This document shows, one piece after another, positions 20,247 through 32,138 of a stretch of DNA of 64,000 nucleotides. Source of the stretch: Rivihabitans pingtungensis (GTDB lineage Bacteria > Pseudomonadota > Gammaproteobacteria > Burkholderiales > Aquaspirillaceae); contig NZ_QJKI01000010.1 of assembly GCF_003201855.1 (NCBI RefSeq), forward strand, positions 1 through 64,000. The letters run 5' to 3'. The position numbers and the translations under genes were made by a program. Positions within the stretch are counted from its first letter, which is position 1; each line of letters starts with the position of its first letter. The notes below the pieces were generated by a model. The model was not told the DNA's origin. It did no database searches and saw nothing but the letters and a program-made list of their open reading frames with translations.

Positions 20247-21581
20247 ATGACGCCCCGCAAACCGTTTTACCGTTCTCTTTACTTCCAGGTGATTGTCGCC
20301 ATTGTGCTGGGCGTGTTGCTTGGGCATTTCTGGCCGCAGGTGGGCGCTTCGCTCAAGCCGCTGGGCGATGGCTTCATCAAGCTGGTCAAGATGATGATCG
20401 CGCCGATCATTTTCTGTACCGTGGTCACCGGCATCGCCGGCATGGAAGACATGAAAAAAGTCGGTCGGGTGGGCGGCAAGGCGCTGCTGTATTTTGAAGT
20501 GGTCACCACCCTGGCCCTGGCCATCGGCCTGATCGTGGTGAATGTGGTCAAACCCGGTGCTGGCATGCATGTTGACCCGGCCACGCTGGACGCCAGCGCG
20601 GTGGCCAAGTACACCAGCAAGGCCAGCGAACAGTCCACCGTGGACTTCATCATGCACATCATCCCCAATAGCGTGGTGGGCGCGTTTGCCGAAGGCGAGA
20701 TTCTGCAGGTGCTGCTGTTCTCGGTGCTGTTTGGCTTTGCCCTGTCGGCGCTGGGCCAGCGCGCCCGCCCGGTGGTGAATCTGCTGGAGCAAATCTCCCA
20801 CGGCCTGTTTGTGGTGATCGGCTTCATCATGAAGCTGGCTCCGATTGGCGCTTTTGGCGCAATGGCCTTCACCATTGGCAAGTATGGCGTACAAAGCCTG
20901 TCCTCGCTGGCGGCCTTGATGGGCACGTTTTACTTCACCTGTGTGGTGTTTGTGTTTGGCGTGCTGGGCAGCATTGCCCTAGCCAACGGATTTTCGATTT
21001 GGAAACTGATCAAGTACATTCGCGAAGAATTGCTGATTGTGCTGGGCACCAGCTCCAGCGAATCCGCCCTGCCGCGACTGATGGCAAAACTGCAACAACT
21101 GGGCTGTGACAAGACCGTGGTCGGTCTGGTGGTGCCCACTGGCTACTCGTTCAACCTGGACGGTACGTCGATTTATCTGACCATGGCGGCGATTTTTATC
21201 GCCCAGGCCTGCGGCATCGACCTGACGCTGACGCAAGAGCTGACCATCCTTGGCGTGCTGCTGCTGACCAGCAAGGGCGCGGCCGGCGTCACCGGCTCGG
21301 GCTTCATCACCCTGGCCGCCACCCTGGCCACCGTGCCCACCATCCCGGTGGCCGGCCTGGCGCTGATTCTGGGCATCGACCGCTTTATGTCGGAAGCCCG
21401 CGCGCTGACCAACCTGATTGGCAACGCCGTGGCCACCGTGGTGGTGGCGCGCTGGGAAAACTCGCTGGACAAGGCCACCCTGGCCCGTGAGCTGGACGAC
21501 CCGACCCCGCTGGTGGAACTGCACCAGCAAGACAGCCACGCCCAGCCGGCGGCGGCACGCACCGCCGAACAGCAAGCGTAA
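20247..21581 (+). CDS. dctA: C4-dicarboxylate:cation symporter DctA
   Basis: A 444-residue inner-membrane transporter of the DAACS family taking up succinate, fumarate and malate. Characteristic segments are [19 protein letters not shown] (about 48-66), the serine-rich loop [12 protein letters not shown] (about 267-278), the [19 protein letters not shown] signature (about 302-320) and [10 protein letters not shown]. Length and eight-helix plus re-entrant-loop layout match DctA. Transcribed alone, with an attenuator-like hairpin in the leader and a strong terminator behind it. Confidence 0.93.
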   Translation: MTPRKPFYRSLYFQVIVAIVLGVLLGHFWPQVGASLKPLGDGFIKLVKMMIAPIIFCTVVTGIAGMEDMKKVGRVGGKALLYFEVVTTLALAIGLIVVNVVKPGAGMHVDPATLDASAVAKYTSKASEQSTVDFIMHIIPNSVVGAFAEGEILQVLLFSVLFGFALSALGQRARPVVNLLEQISHGLFVVIGFIMKLAPIGAFGAMAFTIGKYGVQSLSSLAALMGTFYFTCVVFVFGVLGSIALANGFSIWKLIKYIREELLIVLGTSSSESALPRLMAKLQQLGCDKTVVGLVVPTGYSFNLDGTSIYLTMAAIFIAQACGIDLTLTQELTILGVLLLTSKGAAGVTGSGFITLAATLATVPTIPVAGLALILGIDRFMSEARALTNLIGNAVATVVVARWENSLDKATLARELDDPTPLVELHQQDSHAQPAAARTAEQQA

Positions 21582-21666
21582 GTTTCACCCCGCCCAGGCG
21601 GCGGCCTGGGCGCAGATACCCCGGAAAGTGGCTTGGCCTCGACAGATGACATGCCGCTGAACTTTG

Positions 21667-21697
21667 GCGATGGGCTGGATACCCATCGCTTTTTTTT
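21667..21697 (+). terminator. Rho-independent terminator behind dctA
   Basis: GCGATGGG, 7-base loop, CCCATCGC, then eight T. It separates dctA from the phosphonate cluster. Confidence 0.9.
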
Positions 21698-21872
21698 GCC
21701 ATGTGCCAATGCATGCCGGGTGACGCGGGCTGGACGGCTTTCACGCCGCAGCGGGAGCATCACCCTGCCAGACGTGGCGCTTGGCCTGACCTTGCTGGCG
21801 CGGCGCCCGGCCCAGGTTGGCAAAATATGCTATGTTGGCGGCTTGCTGTGTTTTTGATTGTGTTTGGCCATC

Positions 21873-22604
21873 ATGTCTGCTCGCATCTCCCGCCCGACGG
21901 GCGCGCCCTTGTGGCTGCAAATCGAAGCCACCCTGAGCCAGGAAATTCTCACCCGCCAGCTCACCGGCCGTCTGCCCAATGAACAAAGCCTGGCCGAGCG
22001 GTTTGCCGTCAACCGCCATACCGTGCGCCAGGCCATCCAGAGTTTGCAGCACAAGGGCTTGGTGTGCATCGAGCGTGGGCGCGGCACCTTTGTGCGCGAA
22101 GAAATGATCGCCTACCGGCTGGGCAAGAGCAGCCGGTTTTCTCATAGCCTGAGCGAGCAGCATCTGGTCAGCGAGGTGGATATCCAGTCCTGCCATTTCG
22201 AGCCGGCTGACGAGCGGGTGGCGCAGTTGCTGGCGCTGGATGCCGGTGCGCCGGTGTTGCGGGTGGAGTCGCTGGATCTGGCCGATGAGCGGGTGGTCAG
22301 CGTCTGCACTCAGTATTTCCCCTTGCCCCGCTTTGACGGCTTTATTGATATTTACCGCGACAGCAAGAGCACCAGCGAAGCATTTGCCCGCGTGGGCATC
22401 CGCCAGTTCAGCCGGGTGCTCAGCCGCATCAGCGCCCGTCTGCCGCGCCCGGAAGTGGCCGCTGCCCTGCAACAGGGCCGTCAGCAGCCGGTGCTGTATG
22501 TGGAAAGCGTGTACGCCGACGCTGACGGTGTGCGCATTGAATATGGCATCACCCGCTTTGGCGGTGACAGCGTGCAGATTGAAGTGACGCCGGACACTTT
22601 GTAA
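21873..22604 (+). CDS. GntR/UTRA-family regulator of the phosphonate cluster
   Basis: A 243-residue regulator: winged-helix GntR domain (about 10-75; NEQSLAERFAVNRHTVRQAI) and a C-terminal UTRA ligand-binding domain (about 90-240), the HutC/PhnF subfamily layout. Regulators of this type next to AEP genes (called PhnF or PhnR) control uptake and degradation. The start MSARISRP at 21873 is preferred over the one five codons upstream. Two copies of a TCTAGA-centred motif, before the binding-protein gene and before phnW, are its probable operators. Confidence 0.85.
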   Translation: MSARISRPTGAPLWLQIEATLSQEILTRQLTGRLPNEQSLAERFAVNRHTVRQAIQSLQHKGLVCIERGRGTFVREEMIAYRLGKSSRFSHSLSEQHLVSEVDIQSCHFEPADERVAQLLALDAGAPVLRVESLDLADERVVSVCTQYFPLPRFDGFIDIYRDSKSTSEAFARVGIRQFSRVLSRISARLPRPEVAAALQQGRQQPVLYVESVYADADGVRIEYGITRFGGDSVQIEVTPDTL

Positions 22605-22646
22605 ACCGGCGATGTGTTGGCGCCGGTCAGATGGTGGGGTTTGTAT

Positions 22647-22680
22647 TTGTCACTAAAGACATCTAGACATCTAGATGTAA
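22647..22680 (+). promoter_or_regulatory. Promoter with palindromic operator before the AEP importer genes
   Basis: A -35-like TTGTCA (22647-22652) is followed by GACATCTA repeated twice and a perfect 12-bp palindrome ACATCTAGATGT (22667-22678) covering the expected -10 position. The same AGAC-TCTAGATG word recurs before phnW. Probable target of the adjacent GntR regulator. Confidence 0.6.
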
Positions 22681-22745
22681 ATCGCCTGTAATCTGACGCA
22701 GGCACAATGCCAGCCTGTCACCCACCGACCCAAGGCAATCCCACC

Positions 22746-23762
22746 ATGTTCGCCACCCGCTCTCTTTTGGCCATGACGCTGGCGCTGTGCAGCGTGTCTG
22801 CGCTGGCCGATGTCACCCTGACCGTGTACACCGCGCTGGAAGCCGATCAGCTCAAGGCTTATCAGCAAAAATTCGAGCAAGACACCCCCGGCGTCAAACT
22901 GCGCTGGGTGCGTGACTCCACCGGCATCATCACCGCCAAGCTGCTGGCGGAAAAAGCCAACCCACAAGCCGATGTGGTGATGGGCGTGGCGGCCTCTTCG
23001 CTGCTGGTGCTGGAAAAAGAAGGCATGCTGCTGCCGTACGCCCCCAAAAACCTGGCCAAGCTGAACAAGGCCTATGTGGACTCCACTCAGCCGCCGGCCT
23101 GGGTGGGGATGGATGTCTGGGGTTCGGCAATCTGCTTTAACACCGTCGAAGCCGCCAAGCTGGGCCTGAAAAAACCGGAAAGCTGGAAAGACCTGCTCAA
23201 GCCGGAATACAAGGGCAAGATCGTCATGCCCAATCCGGCGTCCAGCGGCACCGGCTACTTTGACGTGACCGCCTGGCTGACGCTGTTTGGCGACAAAGGC
23301 GGTTGGGACTATATGGACAAGCTGCACCAGAACATCGCCCAGTACACCCATTCCGGCTCCAAGCCGTGCAAGCAGGCTGCTGCCGGCGAGTTTCCGATTG
23401 GCATTGCCTTTGAATACCGCGCCGCCAAGCTCAAGGACAGCGGCGCGCCGATCGACGTGGTGTTCCCCAAAGAAGGCCTGGGTTGGGACGTGGAAGCCAC
23501 GGCCATCATGAAGGGCAGCAAGAATCTGGACGCCGCCAAAAAACTGGCCGACTGGTCGGCTTCCCCGGCCGCCAATGAGCTGTATGAAAAGAACTTTGCC
23601 ATTGTCGCCATGCCTGGCGTGGCCAAGCCCAATGCGCACATTCCGGCGGATTATGAGCAGCGCCTGGTTAAGCAGGATTTGCGCTGGTCGGCGGCCAACC
23701 GCGACCGCATTCTGGCCGAGTGGAGCAAGCGCTACGACGCCAAGTCCGAGCCCAAGCCGTAA
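22746..23762 (+). CDS. 2-aminoethylphosphonate ABC transporter, substrate-binding protein
   Basis: A 338-residue periplasmic binding protein of the iron/AEP (FutA/PhnS-like) type with a signal peptide ending at SALA (residue 21). The domain starts DVTLTVYTALEADQL and contains WGSAICFN, NPASSGTGYFDV and GIAFEYRAAKL, typical of the AEP-binding branch. The start at 22746 is chosen because the signal peptide begins there. It opens the transport operon behind the TCTAGA operator. Substrate assigned from neighbouring phnW and phnX. Confidence 0.85.
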   Translation: MFATRSLLAMTLALCSVSALADVTLTVYTALEADQLKAYQQKFEQDTPGVKLRWVRDSTGIITAKLLAEKANPQADVVMGVAASSLLVLEKEGMLLPYAPKNLAKLNKAYVDSTQPPAWVGMDVWGSAICFNTVEAAKLGLKKPESWKDLLKPEYKGKIVMPNPASSGTGYFDVTAWLTLFGDKGGWDYMDKLHQNIAQYTHSGSKPCKQAAAGEFPIGIAFEYRAAKLKDSGAPIDVVFPKEGLGWDVEATAIMKGSKNLDAAKKLADWSASPAANELYEKNFAIVAMPGVAKPNAHIPADYEQRLVKQDLRWSAANRDRILAEWSKRYDAKSEPKP

Positions 23763-23809
23763 TCCATCCTGCCTGACGCGGCGGGCATGGCCCGCCGCGG
23801 GAGAGTTTC

Positions 23810-24375
23810 ATGCCTTATTCCCCTCTGAACAGCCTTGAGCAAGTGGCAGCCTTGCTCAGCGAGCATGGCGTGCGCCTGTATGGCGGCGAAGCGATTAGCC
23901 AACTGGAACATGCACTGCAGGCGGCGCTGGCTGCCGAGCAGGACGGCGCCTCTGATGCGCTGATCACCGCCGCCTTCTTGCACGATCTGGGTCATCTGGT
24001 GTGCGAGCAGGGCGACGACGATGTCGCCAACGGCATCAACGACCATCACGAAGCCGTGGCCACCCAGGTATTGCGCAGCTTGTTTGCCGACGATGTCTTG
24101 CAGCCCATTGCCCTGCATGTGGCCGCTAAGCGCTATCTGTGCAGCATTGAGCCTGGCTACCACGCCAGCCTGTCGGACGCCTCGCGTGCTTCGCTGGCCC
24201 TGCAGGGCGGGGCAATGGATGCCGCTGCCTGCGCGCGTTTTGCTCGTCATCCGCATGTCGCTGATGCCCTGCGGCTGCGTCGTTACGACGACCAGGCCAA
24301 GACCCCGGGCCTGGTGACGCCGCCGCTGGCGCACTATCTGGCGATTGCCGCCCGGGCGACACAGGCGGCCCAGGC

Positions 24376-24379
<4 letters not shown>
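23810..24379 (+). CDS. PhnZ-like HD-domain oxygenase of phosphonate operons
   Basis: A 189-residue HD protein of the phosphonate-operon HDIG type. Residues Tyr24, Glu27, His34, His58-Asp59, His62, His79/80, His103, Lys107 and Asp160/161 reproduce, within one position, the ligand and gating residues I recall for PhnZ, the mixed-valence di-iron oxygenase that splits 2-amino-1-hydroxyethylphosphonate into glycine and phosphate. No PhnY hydroxylase, the usual partner, is in the window, so this enzyme may act on hydroxylated AEP taken up directly. Placed inside the importer operon; its stop overlaps the ATPase start (ATGA). Confidence 0.75.
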
Positions 24380-25478
<1,099 letters not shown>

Positions 25479-25491
<13 letters not shown>

Positions 25492-27152
25492 TGACGTCTT
25501 CTCGGGTGCGCGCCAGCCGCGATGAACACGCCGCCCGCCTGCTGCTGTGGCTATTGCTGGCGATGCTGGCCATCCTGGTGTTGTGGCCGATTGCCGCCAT
25601 GCTGGGGCAGGCGCTGCATGGCGGCCTGGCCGTGTTGGGCCAGACCCTGGCGCAGCCCGGGCTGCGGCGTGCGGCGGTGGGCAGTTTGTGGGCGGCGACG
25701 CTGACCACAGCGCTGGTGGTTCCGCTGGCGTATGGCTATGCCGCCGCCCTCACTCGGGTGGCCTTGCCCGGCCGGGCGGCATTCCGGCTGCTGGCCTTGC
25801 TGCCGCTGCTGGCCCCTTCGTTGTTGCCGGGGATTTCGCTGGTGTATCTGTTCGGCAATCAGGGCCTGCTCAAACACTGGTTTGCTGAGGGTGGGCTGTA
25901 TGGTCTGAGCGGCATTGTGCTGGGCGAGGCGTTTTATACTTTTCCGCATGCGCTGATGATTTTGCTGACCACGCTGGCCGTCGGCGATGCGCGGCTGTAC
26001 GAAGCCGCGCGCACGCTGGGCGCCGGCCCGCTGCGCCGTTTTGCCACGCTCACCCTGCCGGCATCCCGCCATGGTCTGCTCTCTGCCGCGATGGTGGTGT
26101 TCACCCTGACCCTCACCGATTTTGGCGTGGCCAAAGTGGTGGGTGGCCAGTACCCGGTGCTGGCGCTGGAGGCCTATAAGCAGGTGGTGGGCCAGCAGAA
26201 TTTTGCCCGTGGCGCCGCCATCGGTCTGTTGCTGTTGTTGCCGGCGGTGCTGTCGTTTGTCCTGGATCGGCTGTTGCAGCGCCGTCAGCACGCCCAGGTG
26301 TCAGCGCGCGCCCAGCCCTTGCAGCTCTTGGCCGGCGTCTGGCCGCGCGCGCTGGCGCTGCTGTATTGCCTGACGGTGGGCGGCGCTTTGCTGGTGCTGT
26401 TGGGCGTGGCCATCGCCGCGGCCTTTATCCAGCTGTGGCCGTATAACATGAGCCTGACCTGGCAGCATTTTGATTTTGATCTGGTGGATGGCGGCGGCTG
26501 GCTGGCCTTTGCCAACAGCCTGAAGATGGCCATATACACCGCGCTGGCCGGCGTGGCGCTGACCTTCATTGGCGCCTGGGCGTCCTGCAAGCTGCGGGTG
26601 GCTGGGGTGGCCGGCCTGGGCTTGCACGCGCTGGCCATGCTGCCGATGGCCACGCCGGGGCTGGTGCTGGGCCTAGGCTATGTGTTTGTGTTCAATCAGC
26701 CGGGCAATCCGCTGTCAGCGCTCTACGGCACGCTGACCCTGCTGGTGCTGTGTTCGGTGGCGCATTTTTACACCACCGCTCACCTGACCGCGCGCACGGC
26801 GCTGGCGCAGCTGGATGCCGACTTCGAGCCCGTGGCCGCCTCGCTGAAGGTGCCGCTGTGGCTCACCCTGTGGCGGGTGACGCTGCCGGCTTGCCTGCCG
26901 GCGCTGCTGGAAATCGCCCGCTACTTTTTTGTGTCGGCCATGACCACCGTGTCTGCCGTGGTGTTTTTGTACACCCCGGACACCGTGCTGGCCGCCATCG
27001 CCGTGCTGAACATGGACGACGCTGGCGACACCGCGGCAGCGGCGGCGATGGCCACGCTGATTGTGGCGGCCTCGGCGCTGGCCTGTCTGCTGTTTGCCCT
27101 GCTCTCGCACGCCAGCCTGCGACGCAGCCAGCGCTGGCGACGCCCTTCCTGA
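25479..27152 (+). CDS. 2-aminoethylphosphonate ABC transporter, fused double permease
   Basis: A 557-residue inner-membrane protein containing two BPD-type permease halves in one chain, each with about six helices and an EAA loop (EAARTLGAGPLRRFATLTLP at about 168-187; VAASLKVPLWLTLWRVTLP at about 451-469). This replaces the separate PhnU and PhnV subunits. The start at 25479 is preferred because GGAGG stands 8 bases upstream; the alternative at 25491 overlaps the ATPase stop as TAATG. A terminator-like hairpin follows. Confidence 0.85.
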
Positions 27153-27161
27153 TGCCGGACG

Positions 27162-27187
27162 CCGGGCCTGTGCGCCCGGTTTATTTT
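27162..27187 (+). terminator. Weak terminator after the AEP permease
   Basis: CCGGGC, 6-base loop, GCCCGG followed by TTTATTTT. A short stem, so partial read-through into phnW is possible. Confidence 0.55.
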
Positions 27188-27197
27188 CACCCGACAA

Positions 27198-27212
27198 AGA
27201 CGTCTAGATGAC
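27198..27212 (+). promoter_or_regulatory. Second TCTAGA operator, before phnW
   Basis: AGACGTCTAGATGAC, sharing the AGAC-TCTAGATG word with the operator at 22655-22680. It lies 26 bases before the phnW start codon and suggests that degradation genes are co-regulated with uptake genes by the same factor. Confidence 0.6.
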
Positions 27213-27237
27213 TTTTCTTCGTGACTGGAACATCACC

Positions 27238-28347
27238 ATGCGAGAACCCATTCTGCTCACCCCCGGCCCGCTGACCACCAGCCTGGCCACCAAAACCGCC
27301 ATGCTCACCGACTGGGGTTCATGGGACAGCCGCTTCAACGCGCTCACCGCCAGTGTGTGTCAGGACCTGCTGGCCATTGCCGGCGGCGAGCGCAGCCATG
27401 TGTGCGTGCCGCTGCAAGGCTCGGGCACCTTTGCCGTCGAGGCGGCGGTGGCCAATCTGGTGCCGCGCGACGGCAAGCTGCTGGTGCTGGTCAATGGCGC
27501 TTACGGCAAGCGCATGGCGCAGATCGCCCAATACCTGGGGCGCGACCATAGCCTGTATGTGACTGCCGATGATGCGCCGCCCTGCCCGGCCGAGCTGGCT
27601 GCCCGCCTGCGCGATGACCCGGCCATCACCCATGTTGGTCTGATTCATTGCGAAACCAGCACCGGCATTCTCAATCCACTGGCCGAGCTTGCCGCCGTCG
27701 CCGCCGCCGCTGGCCGGCGGCTGATCGTGGACGCCATGTCCAGCTTTGCCGCCTTGCCGATTGATGTGGCCGCGCTGGGCGTGGATGCGCTGATCGCCAG
27801 CAGCAATAAATGCCTGGAAGGCGTGCCGGGCATGGGTTTTGTCATTGCCGACCGCCAGCGCTTGCTGGCCAGTCAGGGCAACAGCCATTCGCTGTCGCTG
27901 GATTTACTGGCCCAGTACGACTACCTGCAACGCACCGGCCAGTGGCGCTTTACCCCGCCCACCCATGTGCTGGCGGCGCTGCGCGCGGCGCTGGACCAAT
28001 ACCACGCCGAAGGCGGGCAGCCGGCGCGGCTGGCGCGTTACGCCGCCAATGGCGCACGACTGCGCGACGCGCTGTGCGCTGGCGGTTTGCGCCCGCTGCT
28101 GCCGGCCAGCCTGCAAGCGCCGATCATCTTCACTTTTCATGCGCCAGACCACCCGGACTATCAGTTTCAGACGTTTTACCAGGCGGTGCGCGAACAGGGT
28201 TTCGTGCTGTACCCCGGCAAGCTCACCGAGCAGGAAACCTTCCGCGTTGGCTGCATTGGCGCCATCGACCAGGCGGAGATCGAACAGGCTGCTCACGCCA
28301 TTTTGTCCACTTTGCGTCGTCTGGGCTGGTTGCCCGCGGTGCATTAA
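27238..28347 (+). CDS. phnW: 2-aminoethylphosphonate:pyruvate aminotransferase
   Basis: A 369-residue class V PLP aminotransferase that converts AEP and pyruvate to phosphonoacetaldehyde and alanine. N-terminal [23 protein letters not shown] (about 58-68), VDAMSSF, and the PLP lysine Lys191 in [15 protein letters not shown] are the family blocks. The start MREPILLT at 27238 is used; an upstream in-frame start would read through the operator. First gene of phnW-phnX-FAD oxidoreductase. Confidence 0.96.
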   Translation: MREPILLTPGPLTTSLATKTAMLTDWGSWDSRFNALTASVCQDLLAIAGGERSHVCVPLQGSGTFAVEAAVANLVPRDGKLLVLVNGAYGKRMAQIAQYLGRDHSLYVTADDAPPCPAELAARLRDDPAITHVGLIHCETSTGILNPLAELAAVAAAAGRRLIVDAMSSFAALPIDVAALGVDALIASSNKCLEGVPGMGFVIADRQRLLASQGNSHSLSLDLLAQYDYLQRTGQWRFTPPTHVLAALRAALDQYHAEGGQPARLARYAANGARLRDALCAGGLRPLLPASLQAPIIFTFHAPDHPDYQFQTFYQAVREQGFVLYPGKLTEQETFRVGCIGAIDQAEIEQAAHAILSTLRRLGWLPAVH

Positions 28348-28365
28348 TCATCAGGAGTATCTGTC

Positions 28366-29181
28366 ATGCCGCATGAGCAAGTTCTGGAAGCTGTGATTTT
28401 TGATTGGGCCGGCACGGTCGTGGATTTTGGCTCGTTCGCCCCCACGCAAGTGCTGCTGGATGTGTTTGCCGCGCAAGGCGTGGCGGTGTCGATGGCCGAA
28501 GCCCGTGTGCCGATGGGCTTGGCCAAGTGGGACCATATTCAGGCGCTGGGCCATCTGCCCAGCGTGGCCGCCCGCTGGCGCGCCCGCTTTGGCCGCGACA
28601 TGGACGCGGCGGATGTCGATGCGCTGTATGATAAATTCATGCCGCTGCAAGTGGCGCGGGTGGCCGCGTATTCGGCGCCGATTCCCGGCGCCATCGACAC
28701 GGTGAATGCATTGCGCGCACGCGGTCTGAAAATCGGCAGCTGCTCGGGCTACCCGCGGGTGGTGATGGACGCGCTGCTGCCGCACGCCGCCGCGCTGGGC
28801 TATGCCCCGGATTACACCGTCGCCGCCGATGACCTGCCCGCTGGCGGGCGGCCTGGGCCGTGGATGGCGCTGGCCAATGTGCTGGCGCTGGCCATTGGCG
28901 ATGTGCGCCACTGCGTCAAGGTGGACGACACCGAGCCTGGCATTGCCGAAGGGCTGCGCGCCGGCATGTGGACCGTGGGCTTATCTGCCAGCGGCAATGC
29001 CGTCGGGCTGAGTGCCGAGGACTGGCAGGCGCTCGACCCGGCGCAACAGGCCGCGCGGCGCGCCCCGGCAGAAGCCATGTTGCGCGCGGCTGGCGCACAT
29101 TATGTGATCGACACCCTGGCCGACTTGCCGGCCGTGCTGGACGCCATTGAAGCCCGGCTGGCCGCCGGCGAGCGGCCATGA
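28366..29181 (+). CDS. phnX: Phosphonoacetaldehyde hydrolase (phosphonatase)
   Basis: A 271-residue HAD-superfamily enzyme that cleaves phosphonoacetaldehyde to acetaldehyde and phosphate. The nucleophile is Asp13 in FDWAGT, the Schiff-base lysine Lys54 lies in GLAKWDH within the cap domain, and SGYPR and KVDDTEPG are the remaining HAD motifs. Length is normal. A TCAGGAG ribosome site precedes the ATG, 18 bases after phnW; the end overlaps the next gene (ATGA). Confidence 0.96.
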   Translation: MPHEQVLEAVIFDWAGTVVDFGSFAPTQVLLDVFAAQGVAVSMAEARVPMGLAKWDHIQALGHLPSVAARWRARFGRDMDAADVDALYDKFMPLQVARVAAYSAPIPGAIDTVNALRARGLKIGSCSGYPRVVMDALLPHAAALGYAPDYTVAADDLPAGGRPGPWMALANVLALAIGDVRHCVKVDDTEPGIAEGLRAGMWTVGLSASGNAVGLSAEDWQALDPAQQAARRAPAEAMLRAAGAHYVIDTLADLPAVLDAIEARLAAGERP

Positions 29182-30578
29182 GCGCACCCGTCCTGCCTTT
29201 CTGGCTGGCGCAGGCGCTGGCCGAGGATGCCGGCCCTGTCCGCCCGCCGTTGTCCGGCGAGCAAGAAGCCGATCTGTGTATTGTCGGCGGTGGCTTTACT
29301 GGGCTGTGGACCGCCATCCTCACCCGTCAGGCGCGGCCCGACTGGCGCATCGTGCTGCTGGAAAAAGCCCGCTGTGGCAGCGGCGCTTCCGGGCGCAACG
29401 GGGGTTGCCTGCTGACCTGGTCTGCCAAGCTGCCGTCGCTGACGCGCTGGTTTGGCCAGGCTGAGGCGCTGCGGCTGGCGCGTGCGTCAGAACAAGCGGT
29501 GTTCGATATTGCCGATTTTTGCCGCCAGCACGGCATTGACGCCGACCTGCGTCTGGGCGGCGCGGTGTATGCCGGCAGCAATGCCGCGCAACGCGGCGCG
29601 CTGGATGGCGCTTTGGCCGCGCTGTCGGCGGCAGGCGGCTCGCGCTGGCGCATGCTGTCCGACGCCGACACCGCCGCCCTGTCCGGCAGCGCCGCTTTGT
29701 CGGCTGGCGCCTGGACAGACGCTGCCGGCAGCGTGCAGCCGGCCAAGCTGGCGCGCGGGCTGGCGCGAGTGGCCGAGGCCATGGGCGTGGAGATTCACGA
29801 ACACAGCGCCATGACCCATTTGCAGGAAACCGACCGGGTGACGGTGGCCTGCGCCAAGGGCTGCGTGCGCGCCCGCCAGGCGGTGCTGGCGATGAACGCC
29901 GACATGGCCAATGGCCCGGCGCCCCTGGCCAATAGCGTGCTGCTGGTGTCGTCCGACATGATCATTACCACGCCGCTGCCGGAGCGGATTGTTCGCCTGG
30001 GGCTGGATCGCGGCCAGGCCGTGTGCGACTTGCGCACCTTTGTGCATTACTGGCGGGCCAGCGCCGATGGCCGCTTGATGCTGGGCAAGGGCGGCAACCA
30101 GATTGCCTTTGGCAATCGCATGCTGCCGTATTTTGATGCGCCCAGCCCGCAGCGGCCGATGCTGGAAGCCGCGCTGACGCGGTTTTTTCCGGATTTTTCC
30201 GCCGCAGATGTGCAACACAGCTGGACCGGCGCCTCAGATCGCTCCGCCAGTGGTTTTCCGTTTTTTGGCTGGCTGCCCGGCCATCGACGGGTGTGTTATG
30301 GCATGGGCTATTCCGGCAATGGCGTGGCCCCCAGCCGATTGGGGGGAGAAGTGCTCCGGGACATGCTGCTGGGGGTGGATAGCGAGTGGACGCGCAGCCC
30401 GCTGGTGCGCGGGCCGCTGGCGCATTTTCCGCCCGAGCCCTGGCGCTGGCCCGGTGCCATGCTGGTGCGCGAGGCCATCCGTCGGGTGGAGCGCGCCGAG
30501 GACGCCGGGCGCCAGCCCGCGTGGCTGGCGCGCAAACTGGCCGGGTTGGCCAGTATGGCCGGCAAAGCCGACCGCTGA
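29178..30578 (+). CDS. FAD-dependent oxidoreductase of the phosphonate cluster
   Basis: A 466-residue DAO-family flavoprotein with the dinucleotide fold [13 protein letters not shown] (about 34-46), GRNGGCLL following it, and a C-terminal [18 protein letters not shown]-binding block (about 375-389). Such amine oxidases recur beside phnW and phnX, and members have been reported to oxidise N-methylated AEP to phosphonoacetaldehyde; the tight overlap with phnX fits that role. Exact substrate is inferred. An odd stretch of tryptophan/proline-rich sequence near the C-terminus is typical of this subgroup. Confidence 0.78.
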   Translation: MSAPVLPFWLAQALAEDAGPVRPPLSGEQEADLCIVGGGFTGLWTAILTRQARPDWRIVLLEKARCGSGASGRNGGCLLTWSAKLPSLTRWFGQAEALRLARASEQAVFDIADFCRQHGIDADLRLGGAVYAGSNAAQRGALDGALAALSAAGGSRWRMLSDADTAALSGSAALSAGAWTDAAGSVQPAKLARGLARVAEAMGVEIHEHSAMTHLQETDRVTVACAKGCVRARQAVLAMNADMANGPAPLANSVLLVSSDMIITTPLPERIVRLGLDRGQAVCDLRTFVHYWRASADGRLMLGKGGNQIAFGNRMLPYFDAPSPQRPMLEAALTRFFPDFSAADVQHSWTGASDRSASGFPFFGWLPGHRRVCYGMGYSGNGVAPSRLGGEVLRDMLLGVDSEWTRSPLVRGPLAHFPPEPWRWPGAMLVREAIRRVERAEDAGRQPAWLARKLAGLASMAGKADR

Positions 30579-30608
30579 CTGTGGTTTTTCCATTCACCTT
30601 GTTCGGGA

Positions 30609-30640
30609 GATCACTTGCCGGCTCATGCCGGTGGGTGATC
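30609..30640. other. Hairpin between converging genes
   Basis: Outer stem GATCAC/GTGATC and inner stem CCGGC/GCCGG around TCAT, in the 75-base gap between the converging oxidoreductase and ligase genes. No T-run, so termination would have to be factor-assisted. Confidence 0.45.
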
Positions 30641-30653
30641 GGCATGCTTGCCG

Positions 30654-32138
30654 TCAGCCCCCGGCCCGTGCGCGCAGCGCCACCTTGTGCACCTTGCCCG
30701 AGGGCGTCAGCGGCAGCGCGTCGAGTTGCTCAATGCGCTGCGGGCGCTTGAAGCGCGCCAGGCAACTGGCCAGATGGGCATTCAAGGCGTCAACGTTCAG
30801 GGTCAGGCCGGCGGCCATTTCGACAAAAGCATGGCCCACCTCGCCCCAGCGCGCATCGGCCACGCCCACCACGGCGGCGGCGCGCACGCCGGGGTGGCGC
30901 TGGATGGCGGCTTCCACCTCGGCCGGGTAAACATTCTCGCCGCCGCTGATATACATGTCTTTTTTGCGGTCCACCACATAATGAAAACCGGCGGCGTCGC
31001 GGCGGAACAGGTCGCCGGTTTTCAGCCAGCGGCCGGCAAACAGCTCGGCGCTGGCGTCTGGCCGTCGCCAGTAGCCAGAACACAAGGTTGGCCCGGCCAG
31101 CCACAGCTCGCCCACCTGATCGACGGCCACATCCTGGCCGGCCTCATCGACAATGCGCGTTTGCGTGCCCCAGTTGGCAAAGCCCACCGAGCCGCGATGC
31201 GACACCGCGTAGGCTTCTGGCAGGGTCAGGCAGTTCACCCCGGCTTCGGTTAGGCCGTAGCCTTGCTTGAAGGTCAGCCCACGCGCCGCCCAGTGCTCGA
31301 TCAGCGGAATCGGGCAGGGCGCGCCGCCCGAGATGCAAAAGCGCAGGCTGCCCAGTTCCGCTGCGGCAAAGTCGGGGTGGTCGGCCAGCATCTGGAACAT
31401 GGTCGGCACGGCAAACAGCACGCTCAAGCGCCAGCGGACGATGGCGTCCAGCACCTGGCCGGGGTCAAAACGCGGCAGCAACACGCTGAAGCCGCCGCGC
31501 TGCAAGAGCGGCAGGGTCAGCACATTCAGTCCGCCAGTATGAAAAAACGGCGCATGCGCCACGCTGCTGTCCGCGCCGGACAAATCCCAGGACAGCGCGG
31601 TATTGTCGGCATTGGCCGCCAGCATGCGTTGCGACAGCAAGGCGCCCTTGGGCCGGCCGGTGGTGCCCGAGGTGTACAGCAGCAAGAGCGGGGTTTCCGG
31701 GTCGATGTCCGGCGTGGGGTGCAGCGGCGCGGCCAGCCAGTCGTCCAGCGTGGCCAGCGGCGCGCATGCCGGGCCGCTCAGTTGGTGGGCCAGCGCGGCG
31801 TGGGTATCGTCATGCCACAGCCAGGCCGGTTCGGCGTCGTCGAGCTGGTATTGCAGCTCGCTGGCGGTCAGCCGCCAGTTCAGCGGCAGCAGCATGGCGC
31901 CCAGTCGGGCGCAGGCCAGCGTCAGGCACAGGGTGTCGCTGTGATTCAGCGCCAGCACCGCCAGCCGCGCGCCGGCCGTCACCCCGCGCGCAGCCAGGCC
32001 GCCGGCCAGGCGCTCGACGCGGGCATGCAGGCTGGCGTAGTCATACAGCACCCCCTCGGCTGGCGCAGCCAGCGCGCGCGCCTGCGGGCGGGTGTGGGCG
32101 TGAAAGGCCAGCCAGTCGGCAGGGTTGGGACGCATCAT
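30654..32138 (-). CDS. AMP-dependent acyl-CoA synthetase
   Basis: A 494-residue ANL-superfamily ligase that activates a carboxylic acid as acyl-AMP and transfers it to CoA. Motifs: YTSGTTGRPKG (P-loop), YGLTEAG, GELWLAGP, the hinge DRKKDMYISGGENVYPAEVE and the catalytic lysine in TPSGKVHK near the C-terminus. Closest in style to medium/long-chain or aryl acid ligases; substrate cannot be read. The start at 32138 (tandem ATG) has a GGAG site 7 bases upstream; the longer form extends into sequence without family likeness. Transcribed alone, diverging from the hydrolase gene. Confidence 0.85.
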   Translation of the reverse strand: MMRPNPADWLAFHAHTRPQARALAAPAEGVLYDYASLHARVERLAGGLAARGVTAGARLAVLALNHSDTLCLTLACARLGAMLLPLNWRLTASELQYQLDDAEPAWLWHDDTHAALAHQLSGPACAPLATLDDWLAAPLHPTPDIDPETPLLLLYTSGTTGRPKGALLSQRMLAANADNTALSWDLSGADSSVAHAPFFHTGGLNVLTLPLLQRGGFSVLLPRFDPGQVLDAIVRWRLSVLFAVPTMFQMLADHPDFAAAELGSLRFCISGGAPCPIPLIEHWAARGLTFKQGYGLTEAGVNCLTLPEAYAVSHRGSVGFANWGTQTRIVDEAGQDVAVDQVGELWLAGPTLCSGYWRRPDASAELFAGRWLKTGDLFRRDAAGFHYVVDRKKDMYISGGENVYPAEVEAAIQRHPGVRAAAVVGVADARWGEVGHAFVEMAAGLTLNVDALNAHLASCLARFKRPQRIEQLDALPLTPSGKVHKVALRARAGG

